NCBI RefSeq assembly: GCF_000313135.1 | Contig: NW_004457532.1 | Location: 346,177-410,176, forward strand | Length of the DNA stretch: 64,000 nt | Direction: 5' to 3' | Origin: Acanthamoeba castellanii str. Neff | Taxonomy: Eukaryota; Discosea; Longamoebia; Acanthamoebidae | Part shown: positions 31,214 through 43,289 of the stretch, one piece after another | Numbering within the stretch: the first letter of the stretch is position 1 | How the letters are laid out: every line of letters begins with the position of its first letter | Program-made: the position numbers and the translations under genes | The notes under the pieces: model-generated | The model's database searches: none | Seen by the model: the letters and a program-made list of their open reading frames with translations, nothing else | What the model was told of the DNA's origin: nothing

Positions 31214-34200
31214 TTGAAGGCGAAGAAGAAGATGACGGAGGCCTGGTCCCCGTGCGAAACCGTGCCCGCGAGCCTGGTGGCCCAGTGCTGCGGGTGGCTC
31301 GCCGGCCACACGCACCAGTTCGACTCGTTGGCGGGTCTGCCCACGGACCTGCGCGAGACAGTCCTGCGCTGCCTGGCCCAGCGCGAGCTCCTCGACGACC
31401 GCACCTTCGGCCTCCTCTTCTCCCCTCAGGGTGGTGACCAACCCCCCCCCGCACACCACCTTCTGGAAACGTTGAGCGAAAGAAAATCGCGCATGTGCGT
31501 GTGCGGTCGTGTGTGCGGTGGTGCGTGTGTCGTGCAACAGCGGGGTTTGGTAGATTGCGGCTGGCGGGCAACGGCGTGAGCGACGCCGGGCTGTGCCGCT
31601 TTCTGGACGAATGCCACGACTCGCTCGCTGAGCTGACCATCACGAGCTGCCCGTGCGTCGTCGCTTTCGCTCTTTTCCTTCTATCGCTCTTTCACTCTTA
31701 TGATGGCTCCCTGGTGCATGCGCCCAACATTGCCTCACCTATGTATCCCGTGCAGGCGGATATCGGGCCTCTCGCTACAGCGCGTGGGGCAGCTGTGCAC
31801 CGGCCTGCGCTCGCTGCACATCAGCGACCCCGGCCCGCTCGTTGACGAGCCCGCCATCGCCAGCCTCTTCCCCTCTTCTTCTTCTCGAGACGAGGGCGGA
31901 CACACCGGTAGGCGTTATCTTCTTGCCACCGCACACGCACCGCCGCACACGCATCACCGCACACGCACACGGTCTATTGATAAGTTGCAAGGGACAGGGC
32001 ATGGTGGCACTCTGCGTTCGTTGGTGCTGGATGCGTGCGGGGAGAGGCTCCAAGACGCTTCCCTCGTGCGCATGGCGCAGTTGTGGTCCGGCCTGTGCGC
32101 CCTCCGACTCTCCGAATGCCCGGACCTGTCTGGTATAGGACCTGACGCCCACCTACATTCCTTTTTCAGGCTCCTTTCCGCTCTCACCTCCTGTCGCTGG
32201 TGCGACGTGTTGCAGATGCATTTGTCTACGCGTCGGCGCCGATTCTGTCGGGTTCGCTCACCTCACTCGAACTGAGTGGGTGCTCTTACCTCTCCGACCT
32301 TTCCCTGCGCGCCCTCGTACGAATCCCCTCATTTCCTGTCCTCCTCGCCGAGACCCCGAACCTCATTGCCGTGAGACGTGTGCGCACGCACGCACACAAC
32401 ACACACGCACGCACGCACGCACGCAACACACACACACGCACACCGGTGCACAGACGAAGCATTTGACCAACTTGGCAACACTGAAGTTGAACCAAAACCC
32501 CAGCATCACCCACAAGGGGCTCGCTCACATTGCCACGTAACAACCTCCTCGAGTCCCTGCTTGTCCCAACCAGACCCAGGAGAGACTCCTCTCACTGCGC
32601 CCGTGCTTGCGTGCGTGTGTTCGGGCGGGCCTAGGTCGAGCGTGGGAGCCAGCCTGACCTGGCTCGAGATGAACGCCAACTCGCTGAGTGCCATCCCTCC
32701 AGAGATCGGCCACATGACCGCCCTCACCCACCTCTCGGCTGGTTCCAACAATATCGCCTCCCTTCCGCCCGAGTACGCCTTTCTCACAATTATTGCTTTT
32801 CTCAAGGACCGTGTGCGTGTGCGTGTGCGTGTGCGGTGGTGCGTGTGCGTGTGCGTGTGCGTGTGCGTGCTGACAATCTGCACTCGTTGTGACAGGATTG
32901 GGAATTTGAAGAACTTGACCTCTCTGATGCTGTTCTACACCCAGCTGCAAACATTGCCCAACGAGTTCTGCGCGCTGTTCAGCCTCAAGACGCTCCATCT
33001 GGGTGCCAATGAGGTACGCAACCAAGGGCGCCTTCAACTTTGCCGTTGTTGTTGATGATGATGATGATGACTTCCTTCGTCAGATCACGCGACTCCCGGA
33101 TGCTTTTGGCGACCTGACGAGTCTGGAGGCGCTCTGTCTAAACGACAACCAGCTCGAGGCTCTTCCCTCGTCGATCGGCAAGTTGCACCAGCTGCGGGCA
33201 CGTCCCACCACCAACGGAAAGCTGCGTGTGCCATGGCTGACGCACGCGAGCAGGTCTTCTCGCTCGCCACTTCCGTGCGAGACGAGTTCCCGCCGGGCTT
33301 CTGGACTCTCACCCAGCTGCAGACGCTCGATCTGGCCACCGCCCACATTGACCACCTTCCTGACGAAATCGGCCAGCTGGTACTACACGCACACATGCAC
33401 ACGCACACGCACACACACGCACAGAGATGTACGCAACGTTAACGTGAAGGTGCTGGACTGGCGCGTGGGTGTCGGACAGAGGGGCCTGACTAGCCTCGAC
33501 TTGGAGCCCAACGATCTGCAATCCCTGCCGGACAGCCTTTGCTGCCTGACCGACCTCAAGAGACTCGCCCTGGCCCACAACTTACTCACCGAGTTACCTT
33601 CAGGTGTGGTGGTGTGTCGTGTGTGTCGTGTGTGTCGTGTCGTGTCGTGTCGTGTGTGTCGTGTCGTGTCGTGTCGTGTCGTGTGCGTGCGATGGGTTAC
33701 ACTTTAACATCAGTTATTACCAATCAGAGATCGGGAAGCTGAGCAACCTAACATTCCTTTCGGTGGACAACAACCGACTCCTGTCTCTTCCGGCCTCGGT
33801 GGCCAACCTACACAAGCTCAAGGCCCTCTGCCTCGCCGCCAACGACGGCCTCGGCCCCAGCCTCGCCAACCTGGGCCTACCATCGTGCGCAGACCAACCA
33901 CAGCAGCAGCCGCCGCCGCCGACACAACAACGCCAGCTCTTCCCCGAGCTGTGCGTACTGAGCCTGGAGCGCACCGGGCTGGCCTCGCTTCCGCCCTTCG
34001 TGTGCCAGGTGGCCTCGTTGACCGCCCTCTCCCTCGGGGTTCAACTCTCTGACGTCCCTCCCCGCCGACTTCGCCCAGCTGCAACGGCTCAAGGTACGCG
34101 CACGCACGCACGCACGCACAACCGGCTGGTGGGCACCACAACGGCGAGTCCCTGACCGTGCCGCGCGCGTGCGCACAGACACTCGATCTCGGCTCGAACC

Positions 34201-34694
34201 TCTTTGCGGGTGTATTGCCCACCGCTGTCCTGGGCCTCGCCCAACTGATTGAACTCAGGTGCAGTCTCCACTCAGCTCTCTTGTGTCGTGTGTGTGTGTT
34301 GCGTGTGTTCGTGTGTCATGTGTGTGTGTCGTCGTGTGTCGTGTGTGTCGTGGGTCCTTACTTACATCTACGGCCCGGCCAAAGTGTCGACCACAACGCG
34401 CTGAGCGAGCTGCCCGACGAGCTCGGCAGTCGGCTGTCGCGCTTGCGTAGCGTCAACTTGAGCGGCAACCACTTCGGCGAGGTGCCGCGGCAGATCATGG
34501 ACATGCCGGCGCTCGAGCGGGTGGACCTCTCGGCCAACTTCATCGTCGGCATCGACGACGACGCCCGGGAGGCCCTCCTCCGCATGCCGCTCCTCAGGGA
34601 GCTCGACGTGAGCGAGAACCCGGTGGCCGAGCAGCCGCTGCCCGCCGCGCTGCAGGACCTCCTCACCACCACCAGACAAGACCAAGATCCATAA
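31214..34694 (+). CDS. Large leucine-rich repeat protein, possible F-box-like N-terminus
   Basis: About 15 short exons. The first exon (start 31214, or ATG 31232) reads LAGLPTDLRETVLRCLAQRE, which resembles a degenerate F-box or SOCS-like helix pair. Then come cysteine-containing, Fbxl-type LRRs (RLRLAGNGVSDAGLCRFLDE; LRSLVLDACGERLQDASL; LTSLELSGCSYLSDLSLRAL). From about 32640 the protein switches to plain SDS22/PIRL-type repeats (LTWLEMNANSLSAIPPEIGH; LEALCLNDNQLEALPSSIGK; LTFLSVDNNRLLSLPASVAN; LRSVNLSGNHFGEVPRQIMD). It stops at 34692-34694. So it combines two LRR classes in one solenoid, likely cytosolic and protein-binding. Introns hold GT, GTGTCGT and CA microsatellites (for example 32806-32870 and 33607-33690). 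The 3' end is only 22 bases from that of the convergent Kelch gene. Confidence 0.75.
33607..33690. repeat. GTGTCGT-type repeat in LRR intron
   Basis: Interleaved GTGTGTCGT and GTGTC units across about 80 bases of an intron of the LRR gene. Confidence 0.75.
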
Positions 34695-34716
34695 ATTAAA
34701 TTGACATGTCTCCTCG

Positions 34717-37265
34717 CTACAGCTGATCGTCACTGTCGAGGGTACTGGCGTCAAAGGCAACCGCTCCTCTGCTCCTGGCCGCTCTGCGCTTGAGGACAGC
34801 CACCGCCAACGCAACGGCGATGAACAACAGGACGAATGCTATGGCCAGTGGTATCGCCACCGACACGCCGATGATGAGGCCCACATCATCGCTGCTTCCC
34901 CCTTGACCACTCCCTTCGTGGCCGCTCAGCAACAGTCCAAAATCTGCCCCCCCCCACCAACCCCCACGCGATCGAGTGTCAGTCAGCACCCAACAGCAAC
35001 CATCAGCGTGAAGAAAGAGCATGGCCCAAGGCAGCGCCTACCTGGGTCGAACAGCAGAGTGTCGTTGAAGTGGTCGAAGGTGAGGAGCAGCAACGAGCTG
35101 GCGACCTCTGCCGAAGCTGCCATCGACACGCGCGACGGGCTTTCTCCCGACTGCTCGGCAAAATTGAGGAGACGCACCACGGTGCTGGCCTGGTCGGCCG
35201 TGGCGCTGGCGAAGTGGAACGTGGTCATGCCCGCCTGCGGCGTGTCGACCCACCGCGTGTAGCGCACGAACGGGGGAGAGATCCTGATCGCCAACCGCAG
35301 CTTGCCCGACCTGCATGCAGGCAGGGGAGAGGGTGTCAACTCCACTCCATAGACGGTGCGAAAAACGGCCTCAAGGCGAAGTGGTTTGGCATACGTGGCG
35401 TTCTTCCATTTCCACGAGCCGACGTTGAGGGAAAACTTGAGCAACGCTGGCGTGACCGTGAAGGTGTAGTTGCTCTCTGGCGGCCATTGGGAAGCTATGA
35501 TATCAGAACATGCGCAAACACACTGGACGAACCAACGAAAGAAAAGAACGAACCGGTGGTGATGAGCTCATCGGAGCCAAAGGTGTTGAAGAGGTATTGA
35601 AGAGTTGCGTTGTTGGCTCCACTGGTCGCCGCGCCGAGATGGCTGGTGAAGACGTACTCGCTGGTCTGGCCACCTGTTGCTGATCCATTCTTCTGCTCCA
35701 CCGTCCACCCCACTGAACACGCGCATACCAAGTGGTCGTTGAGATCTGCTCAAGTTCAGGCGGACACCACCGCTCACGCACACGCACCTCCGCACACGCA
35801 CACACGCACACGCACACACACACTCACCACCGCACACTCAGTCACACGCATGGCATACCGTCTTGGAGATCGATCGTCTCCAGCACGGTGTCGAGTGGCG
35901 AGATCTCTTCCAGACTCACCAAGTTGAGGTCGACGACCTGTTGTGTCACCTCTCCTCCTCCTCCTCCTCCTCCTTGTCGTCGTTGTCGTCACGTCACCAG
36001 CTCACTGTCAGCAAAGAGTCAACCGATCACAAGAGAGCACCTTACCTGATGATTGGCTGCTGCTGATGGTAATGGCCGGCGTGGTGAGGTTGAACTCGGC
36101 CGCCACGACGGTTAAAGGGACCGGAACTGCCGAGCGAGTGGCCGAGATGTTGTAGATGTCCACCGCGGAGGAGTGCACGGCCCCATCGTAGCCTCCGGCG
36201 AAGAGCGCCAGGCCGTCGGCGGAGGCTGCTTGCAAGAAGTGGCGGGCCTGGGAGAGCGAGGCCGTGGTCCAGCTGTCGGACAGCGCGTTGTAGATGTCCA
36301 CCATGGAGGAGGAGATGCCATTCGAGCTATCGAAGCCGCCAGCAAAGAAGGCCAGGCTGCCGGCCGAGGTGGCGACCAAGTTCTGGCGGGCCTGGGCGAG
36401 CGTGGCCGTGGTCCACCTGTCGGACGATGCGTTGTAGATGTCCACCACCGCCGAGGAGCTCGAACCACTGATGGCCCCTCCAGCAAAGAGGGCCAGGCCG
36501 CCGACCGAGGTGGCTGCCAAGTCCCAGCGGGCCTGGGAGAGTGTGGCTTGCGTCCAGCGGTTGGATGAGGCGTTGTAGATGTCCACCCGGTTGCAGTAAC
36601 CCCCATCGTTGCCCCCGGCGAAGAAGGCCAGGCCGCCGACCGACGTTGCCGCCAAGCCGTAACGGGCCTGGGAGAGCGAGGTGTTGGTCCAGAGGTTGGA
36701 CGACGCGTTGTAGATCTCCACCACATTGGAGAAGCTCCCACTGGTAGCGACACCTCCAGCGAAGAAGGCCAGGCCGCCAACCGAGGTAGCGGCCATGAGG
36801 TAGCGGGCCTGGATGAGCGAGGTGTTGGTCCAGAGGTTGGATGACGTGTTGTAGATCTCCACCCGGGAGGAGAGAGCCGCAGTCGCGCGGTAGCCTCCGG
36901 CGAAGAGGGCCAGGCCGCCGACCGACGTTGCGGCCAAGCTGTAGTGGCCCTGGGGGAGCGATGCCTGCGTCCAGCTGCCGGACGACGCGTTGTAGATGTC
37001 GCACACGGAAGAGACCCCCGAAGCGCTGTTGTAGCCTCCAGCGAAGAAGGCCAGGCTGCCGACCGTGGTTGCCGCCAATCTGCCGCGGGCCTGGGCAAGC
37101 GAGGCAGTCAACTGCGCGGCGGCTGTGGAGGGAGATGGGTAAGAGTGAGTGCGGCCATCTTCATCGATGAAAGGGTTGGGTGCAGGGCCTAGGACCTGCA
37201 GGCAGTGGTGTGAACAGTAGGCTGGCAAGCAGTAGCAAGCCAACAATAACGGGTCTGGCTGTCAT
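34717..37265 (-). CDS. Kelch-propeller type I membrane glycoprotein
   Basis: Predicted start at ATG 37265: the minus strand reads a signal peptide (TARPVIVGLLLLASLLFT), and an intron of about 70 bases (37190 to about 37121) then joins it to the Kelch exon in frame as AAAQLTASLAQAR. The exon to about 36040 encodes seven Kelch blades of about 47 residues, each with the pattern ARYGLAATSVGGLAFFAGG and closing near IYNASSNLWT. After an intron-split beta-rich region (YVFTSHLGAATSG; FHFASATADQASTVVRLLNF) comes one membrane helix (IPLAIAFVLLFIAVALAVAV, about 34800-34860), a stop-transfer KRRAARSR and a short acidic tail ending DSDDQL. The layout is that of a surface or endomembrane receptor. The blades are unusually alike, which suggests recent homogenisation. 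The donor at the signal-peptide exon (GTCCTA) is weak, so that border is tentative. Confidence 0.8.
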
Positions 37266-37526
37266 CTCTCCTGTTTGCTTCTACTTCTTCTCCTTCTCGG
37301 GGTTCAGAAGGAAACCAAGAATGACCCATCACACTTTGGTGAATGTGCCTCCCGACACTGAAAGTAACACAATTAATTAGGGTGGGACCACTTGAGTGGC
37401 CCATTGTCCTCCGGTTGCCAGATCCGTGGCCCACGCGACGGGTATCAATAAATTATATTATATTATTAATACTACCCTTGTCGTCGGTCGCGCCAGTGAA
37501 CGATGATGGTTGGTGGTTGATGATGA

Positions 37527-39397
37527 TCACTGGTCGAGGGCGACGACGGCGGTGAACGATGCCAGTTTCTGCTTCAGCGCTTGAACGAGACCGGACGTGA
37601 GGGAAGGGTAGTCGCTGCCCGATTCGTAGATCGACAAGATGAGGTACAGGAGATCCGTATCGCGAACGCCTGCCACCCCCCCCGGTGCCGAGCCGACGAT
37701 CATTACGCATGCACTTACTTTGTGGCGCGCTGGTGGGTCTGCGTGCGTGCGTGCTGCGTGCGTGCGTGCGGCTTTTACCTTTTGGCGTCTGGAGGCTCTT
37801 GGTGAGAGTGGTCATATACTTGGAGGCGAACTTGTCCTGCGCCAGCCCGGCAACGTGTCTGGAAAAGAGGAAGAGACAATGCCCGGACGCCTTAGCCTTC
37901 GTCGTCTTCACGAAGAGTTGCCTCGTACTACTCCCACTACTACTAGGCGCCCCGAAGCGAATGGGTTAGGGCTTGGCTTACCTGGCGTTGCACGAAAAGA
38001 GCAGCGCGCCCTTGGAGTGACCGGGACTGCACTCTATGAAGTCCTCCCCGAAGCACGTGATCGCGATGTCCTCCACGATGTTGCCTCGTGGTGGCGAATG
38101 CCTGACAGTGAACGCTGTTGTTGGGCCAACCAGTGGGGAAAGCAGACGAGCGAATGGGTGAGTGAGTGACTGAGTGATCCCAGTGTGCAGAGCGAAGCCC
38201 AAGCGCGGGCGGGGGGGGGAAGAGGTGGGACGCGGTACTGATTCCCTCGGGCACGAGCTCGAACGTGGCGACGATCTCGAGCACTCGTCGCTCCTCGTCG
38301 TCGTCTGCGTCGTCCGTCCCATCGCCGCGTTCTCCTCCATCGCCGCCGTCGGCCGAGTCGCCCAGGAGCGTCGCCAGCCCTGCCGCCGCCGCCGCGGCTG
38401 CCCCGCCGGCAGGAGCCGCACCACCCACCGACGCGCCGCTGATCGTGCTACCGCCGGCGCCAGGTCCAGCGCTGGGCTTGCGCGGGGCCAGGCGCGAGGC
38501 GAGCGAGTGCCAGCGAACCCGGAGGAAGCGTCGGAGGAAGGCGACGACGTTGACGTAGTCGTTGAGCTCGGTGGGCAGAACGCCAGAGTACTCGCTGCGT
38601 TCGTCGAGGGCGTGATCGAAGATGGCGAAGGCGCAACAGGTGCGGAGAGACCATACCCCAGTGCGCTGCTGCGAGGCGTCGAGCTGGCCGCCCACCCGGG
38701 TCTGGAGCGCGCCGTAGTGCTCGTCGCGTCGCAGATGGGCGCGAGTGCGGTCCTCGCGTCGCCCGTTCTTGAGGTCCTGCAACAGCTGATCGAATCGCTG
38801 CACGCTCTTCTTGGCAGTTCGTCGCCGTCCTCGGTGCTGGCGCGGGTCTCTGTCGGTGCTGGTGCTGTGACGTCGATAATCGATTGATGAAGTAGCGGTG
38901 GATGAGGGTTGTGTTGGAGAGGGAGTGCTGGATGAGTAGGTGGAAGATGAGACTGGTGGAGGTCGCTGCAGGGCGGTTCGTGGCCGCGTGGCAGCCATTT
39001 CTTCCACATCTTCGAAGACGTGAACAAGATTCTCGAAGGAGAAGAGCGAATCGAGCTTGGCTGCGAGGGCAAAAGCCCTTTCGGGCGAAGCAAGTGCCAT
39101 CTTGCCCGTGTGGTAGCGCCTCAAGATTCGCAGCCTCTCCTCTTGAAATCGCAACACGTCCTCGAAGAATTTGAGCTCCAGTGCGCGTTCTCTGTCGCCG
39201 TTTCCATCAGTGCCGGCTGATGGGACGAGGAACGAGGCAAGCTCTCCATAGGTTGCTATCTCATCCGCCCTCTGCCCACCGACGCCGCCTCCTGCGCTCG
39301 TGTCGTGGCAATCGCTCTGCCATTCCTCGTCCTCATCGTCGCTGTCGATCACAAACCCCTCGAGATTGCGCTTGGGCAATCGTTGCTGCCTATGCAT
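37527..39397 (-). CDS. Protein of unknown function with acidic and Ala/Ser-rich linkers
   Basis: Four exons, about 39397-38238, 38109-37981, 37860-37783 and 37668-37527. Exon 1 starts MHRQQRLPKRNLEGFVIDSD and contains an acidic stretch (DSDDEDEEW), a helical region (LELKFFEDVLRFQEERLRIL), a Ser/Thr/Pro linker, a second helical region with CCAFAIFDHALDERSEYSGV and LNDYVNVVAFLRRFLRVRW, and an Ala/Gly linker. The later exons give a compact alpha/beta domain: NIVEDIAITCFGEDFIEC, FASKYMTTLTKSLQTPK, DTDLLYLILSIYESGSDYPS and a final LASFTAVVALDQ. No family is recognised. The end was set by the frame that keeps DTDLLYLILSIYESG open across the last exon. Confidence 0.6.
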
Positions 39398-39692
39398 TAC
39401 CGTCTATCCCTCCGTGCACGATTCACCGCCCGATCTTCTGCTGTCCTGTTAGATATCTTCTGCCCGCCTTGGTTGGGCTGACACAACAATAGCTCCTCGT
39501 TCATTGCAACCGGAATCCCAGGAATTCGCCGGTCTATTTATGCCGAAGGGCCACAGTTTTATTTTGCCGAAGCAACAATGTAATAATTATTTTTACGGAC
39601 TGGACACGTCAGCAGCACCCCGCTATTAAGGAGTGGTCAGCAGCACCCCACACTGTTGGACACAACACACGTCGTCCCATAGAGCATCTTTA

Positions 39693-42600
39693 TTATAATT
39701 CTCTTTTTTTTTGGAATTTGGAATTGTACAAACAATGATACAACAAACACGTATCCTCCTCCACTCTCGAGGGAGTCCGAGACAGCTTGAGCCGCCCTCG
39801 TTCCTGAACTCGTCCCTCTTCCTCGCGCGCGCCCGCCTCCTTCTCCTTCTCCCTCTTCTCCTTGATCTTGGCCTGCCCCACCGCTGAGCTTCCCTCTACG
39901 CTTCGCTTGGCCACCTCTTCGCTGTCCGTGTTGGCGTGGATAAAAGGAAGAGGCGAAGAGGGGTTTGACAAAACGAGGGATGAAAGCGCAGTTCGAGGGC
40001 GACACAGGAGCCGACCCTTACGACGATTCTGTTGTGGATGGGTGTCATGATAATGTGAGTGGGCGCGCACACTGACTTGCAAGGAGGGCGGAAGTGGGAC
40101 ACCCGTACCCAGCGACTCTTGGAGACGATCGCCAAGGTAGTTGAAGACGGCCTGGGAGCCGCCCTCGGTGATCTCCTGGGGAATGTCCTCCAGAGGGTTG
40201 TCGTCCATGCCGAACAGCCTGATGCGCAGAAAGAGCCAAAGCGGTGAGCTGCAGGCGACCAAGTATAGAGCAAGGAGAAGAGGTTGCCATACCTCAGGTT
40301 ATCGAGATTATAGAGAGTATCGGGCAGATCGTTGATGTCGTTGTCGTTGAAGGTCAGGACTTCGAGACCCTTCATGCTTCCCATCTCGGTCGGGAGTTCG
40401 GTGAGCTTGTTCTCGTCCAAGTTCAGCTCGGTAAGCGACAGAAGCTGTTGGAGGGAATGAAAGCGTCAGCGAAAGCCTTGCCTCACAACTAGTCGCTGCC
40501 CGCTTGGCTCGGATAGAGGACGTACGCTGCCAATTTGGGACGTCAGCGTTGTGAGCTTGTTGTAGTTAAGGAGCAGGCACGAGAGGCCGGTGAGCTTCCT
40601 GTGGTTCGAACGAATCTGGTCGTTAGACGGGAATACGATCGCAGTGGCGCTCTGGGTGGCACGTACCCGATCTCCGGAGGCAACTCCTTCAGAAGGTTAC
40701 CGCCCAGGTTGAGCTTCTTGAGCGAGGTCAGGTTGCCAATCTCAGCGGGCAACGAGTTGAGCATGTTGTCGTTGAAGTCGAGCAGCCGCAAGTTCACCAG
40801 TTGCCCTGCATCATCATAATAATAATAAGAGGTCAGCTCGCCTCCTTGGTGGCACCCGAGTCAAACCACAACACATACCGATTTCGGGAACGAGGTTGGT
40901 CAGCTCGTTTGCCGACGCGTGAAGCTCGTGCAGGTTGGTGAGCATGGCAATGGAGGGGGTAAGCTTTGTGAGCTCGTTGCTGCTGATGTCGAGCACGCGC
41001 AGACCTGTGAAGGAGTTGGTGGTGAGCGAAACTGGGACTTCAAAACGCAAGCCGGGCCACAAGGTCGACGTACCCGGAAGCATAACAACGGATCCCAAGT
41101 TGGTCAACTGGTTGTCGTTCAGGAAGAGCTCCTCGAGCGACTTGAGCTGTCCCAGCTCGTCCGGCAGCTCGGCCAGCATGTTCCTGCTGAGATAGATCTT
41201 GTGAAGGTTCTTCAGCTTGGAGATCTCAGTCGGAAGCCCGGTCAGCCTGTTGCCCTCCAAATCTAGCTCCTCGAGCTTGTCCAGGTCGCCAATCTCGCGA
41301 GGCAGCTCCTTGATGTGGTTGTACTTGAGGTGGAGACGCTTCAGGCTCTTAAGACTGCCCAGACCTGTGCCGGAGATGAAACTTAGCCCGAGAAAGATAC
41401 AAATATATTCGTGACCGTCTGTGGCAAGTGGCGTACCCTGGGGAAGAGTCTCCAAGTTGTTGTACTGGATGTCGAGGTTCTCCAGCTTCTCGAGCTTGGC
41501 CACGGAGGCGAAGGAGCTGATGGAGTTGTGCTGCAAGTCGAGCACCTGCAGCATGGAGAGCTGACCCAGGCTCGCGGGCACTGCGGTGAGCTTGTTGTTG
41601 CGAACACTCAGCGCCTGGGATGTCAAAGAGGGTTGTTAGTTTGAATGGCGGCCGCCCTGCAAGCAAGAGGCAAGCACGTACGTCAAGCTTCTTGAGGTTT
41701 TTGATTTCGTCCGGGAGGTTAGTGAGCTTGTTGAAGCGAAGGAAAAGCTTCTTGAGCTCGACCAGGTTGCCAATCTCTGGCGGGATGGCCGTCAATTTGT
41801 TGAACCTGTTGCCGAGGATGGAATCCCGGCGATTAGATTGTAATGCAAATGAAGAGAAAAAGGGGCAGCAAAACGAACCTGAGATCGAGCATTTGAAGAT
41901 TTTTCAGTTTGCCCAGTTCGGGAGGGAGAGTCGAAATGCTGTTCTCGTTCAGACCCAGCGCGGTCAAGTTGGTGAGCTTGCCTGTGACAAAGTGGATCAG
42001 AGTGTGAGCAACTCAAGTTGAAGCCGTCCCATTACCATGGTTGTCGAGGGTGTGGTACCAATGGCCGGCGGGAGGGCGGTGAGCTTGTTGTCGTAGAGAT
42101 TGAGGATCTTCAAGTTGGTGAGAAGGCCGATTTTGTCGGGAAGGGTGGTCATCTCCAACCGGTTGAGATCGCACAGCTCCATAGTCTTACACACTTCAGC
42201 CCCCTCGGTGAGGTTGGCAAGGTCCTCGAGGGTGAGCTTCGTTTGCGAGGGCGCAGGCATGCGAGCGGATCCCTTCCTCTTGTCGCTCTTCTCGAGCTTT
42301 TGTCTGTTCTTCTTCTCCATCTTCTCCTTCTTCTTGCGCTCCTGTTCCTCCTTCTTCTGCTTCTTCTTCCGTTCCTTCTCCTGCTTCTTCAGTTCCTTGA
42401 CCGAGGGGGCTGCAGCTGCAGGCGTCGCCTTGGGCGCAGTGGCCTCTGTGGTAGCCGCCGCCGCCGCTGGGGATGGGCTTGATGTAGCGATGGGGGTGGA
42501 AGCGGCAGTCGGCTTCCCGCCATTCTCCTTGGCCAATGCTTTCAATGGCTTGCTCTTCTCCTCTTCCTCTTTCCCTCGTCCATCCTCAGAGTCCGATTCG

Positions 42601-42797
42601 TCGTCTGAGACCGAGGCCTCCGAAGTCGAAGTCATTCCATCACCCCGCGACGCCTCATACTCCGCCAGTTTCCTCTTCCACTCCTTCTCCTTCTCTGCCA
42701 GCTCTTTCTTCTGTCGTTCGATTTCCTTCTTTTCCTTCAGCCATTCAGCCTCCCTCTTCTTCCATTCCTCCTCCGTCTCCGGCTTGTCGTCATTCAT
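39693..42797 (-). CDS. SHOC2/PIRL-like leucine-rich repeat protein with charged coiled-coil N-terminus
   Basis: Starts at 42797 with a Lys/Glu-rich coiled coil (KKREAEWLKEKKEIERQKKE), then an acidic Ser region, an Ala/Thr/Pro linker and a second Lys-rich helix (KKEEQERKKKEKMEKKNR). From about 42250 there are roughly 18-20 SDS22/PIRL-type LRRs of 23 residues, for example LKILNLYDNKLTALPPAIG, LHKIYLSRNMLAELPDELG and LTELNLDENKLTELPTEMG, split over about ten exons. An LRR cap (LEDIPQEITEGGSQAVFNYL) follows. Such proteins bind Ras-family GTPases or phosphatases in the cytosol. The C-terminal exon is uncertain: one acceptor choice gives a Lys/Glu helix (VAKRSVEGSSAVGQAKIKEK) ending near 39693, another an Arg/Gly-rich tail ending near 39637. 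Confidence 0.8.
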
Positions 42798-43289
42798 TGT
42801 GGCCCAAACCTACGCGCAAGGAAAAGGGGACTGTTAACATCGATCTGATGATCCCCCCGCTCTTGGAAACACGCATTTGCCTGTAGTAATTTCTCGTGTT
42901 GCCGAGTACTCGATTTCTAGAGAATCCCCTCCCCGTCCAAGCCTCTCCCAACAAGGAGGTACGCAGGGTACCTTTAGGAGGTAGGTTCAATCTTCGTTCG
43001 ATTCGTTGCTGGGGCTGGCCGTAAGCAAAAGGGAAAGGAGGCCCGAACAACCGCGCAAACAAACACACAACCCTGCTGCCCCACCAAGCCCGTGCTTGCA
43101 AAAAGTGGGGTCCGCGCAACGGCCCCAATTTCCTTATTGGTCGAACTGCGGAAATTTCGCGAACCACACGACGTGGGATTGGCCTGCCCCAGTCATCTCG
43201 CCCAAAAGTTAAATTACTTGAATTCCCTCAACATCCACGAAAACAAGAAAATATGCAGGAAAAGAAACGAAAAGAACACAGAAAATACA
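42798..43289. other. Divergent promoter region
   Basis: The 490 bases between the LRR gene start (minus) and the hydratase start (plus). CCAAT-type ATTGG words occur near 43137 and 43173. No exon is recognised; the hydratase frame is open upstream to 43092 but without conserved features. Confidence 0.4.

Noticed and set aside
36112..37098. 328-codon minus-strand frame rich in Arg, Pro, Ser and Trp
   Set aside because: Shadow of the Kelch repeats in another frame; its repetition comes from the repeated DNA.
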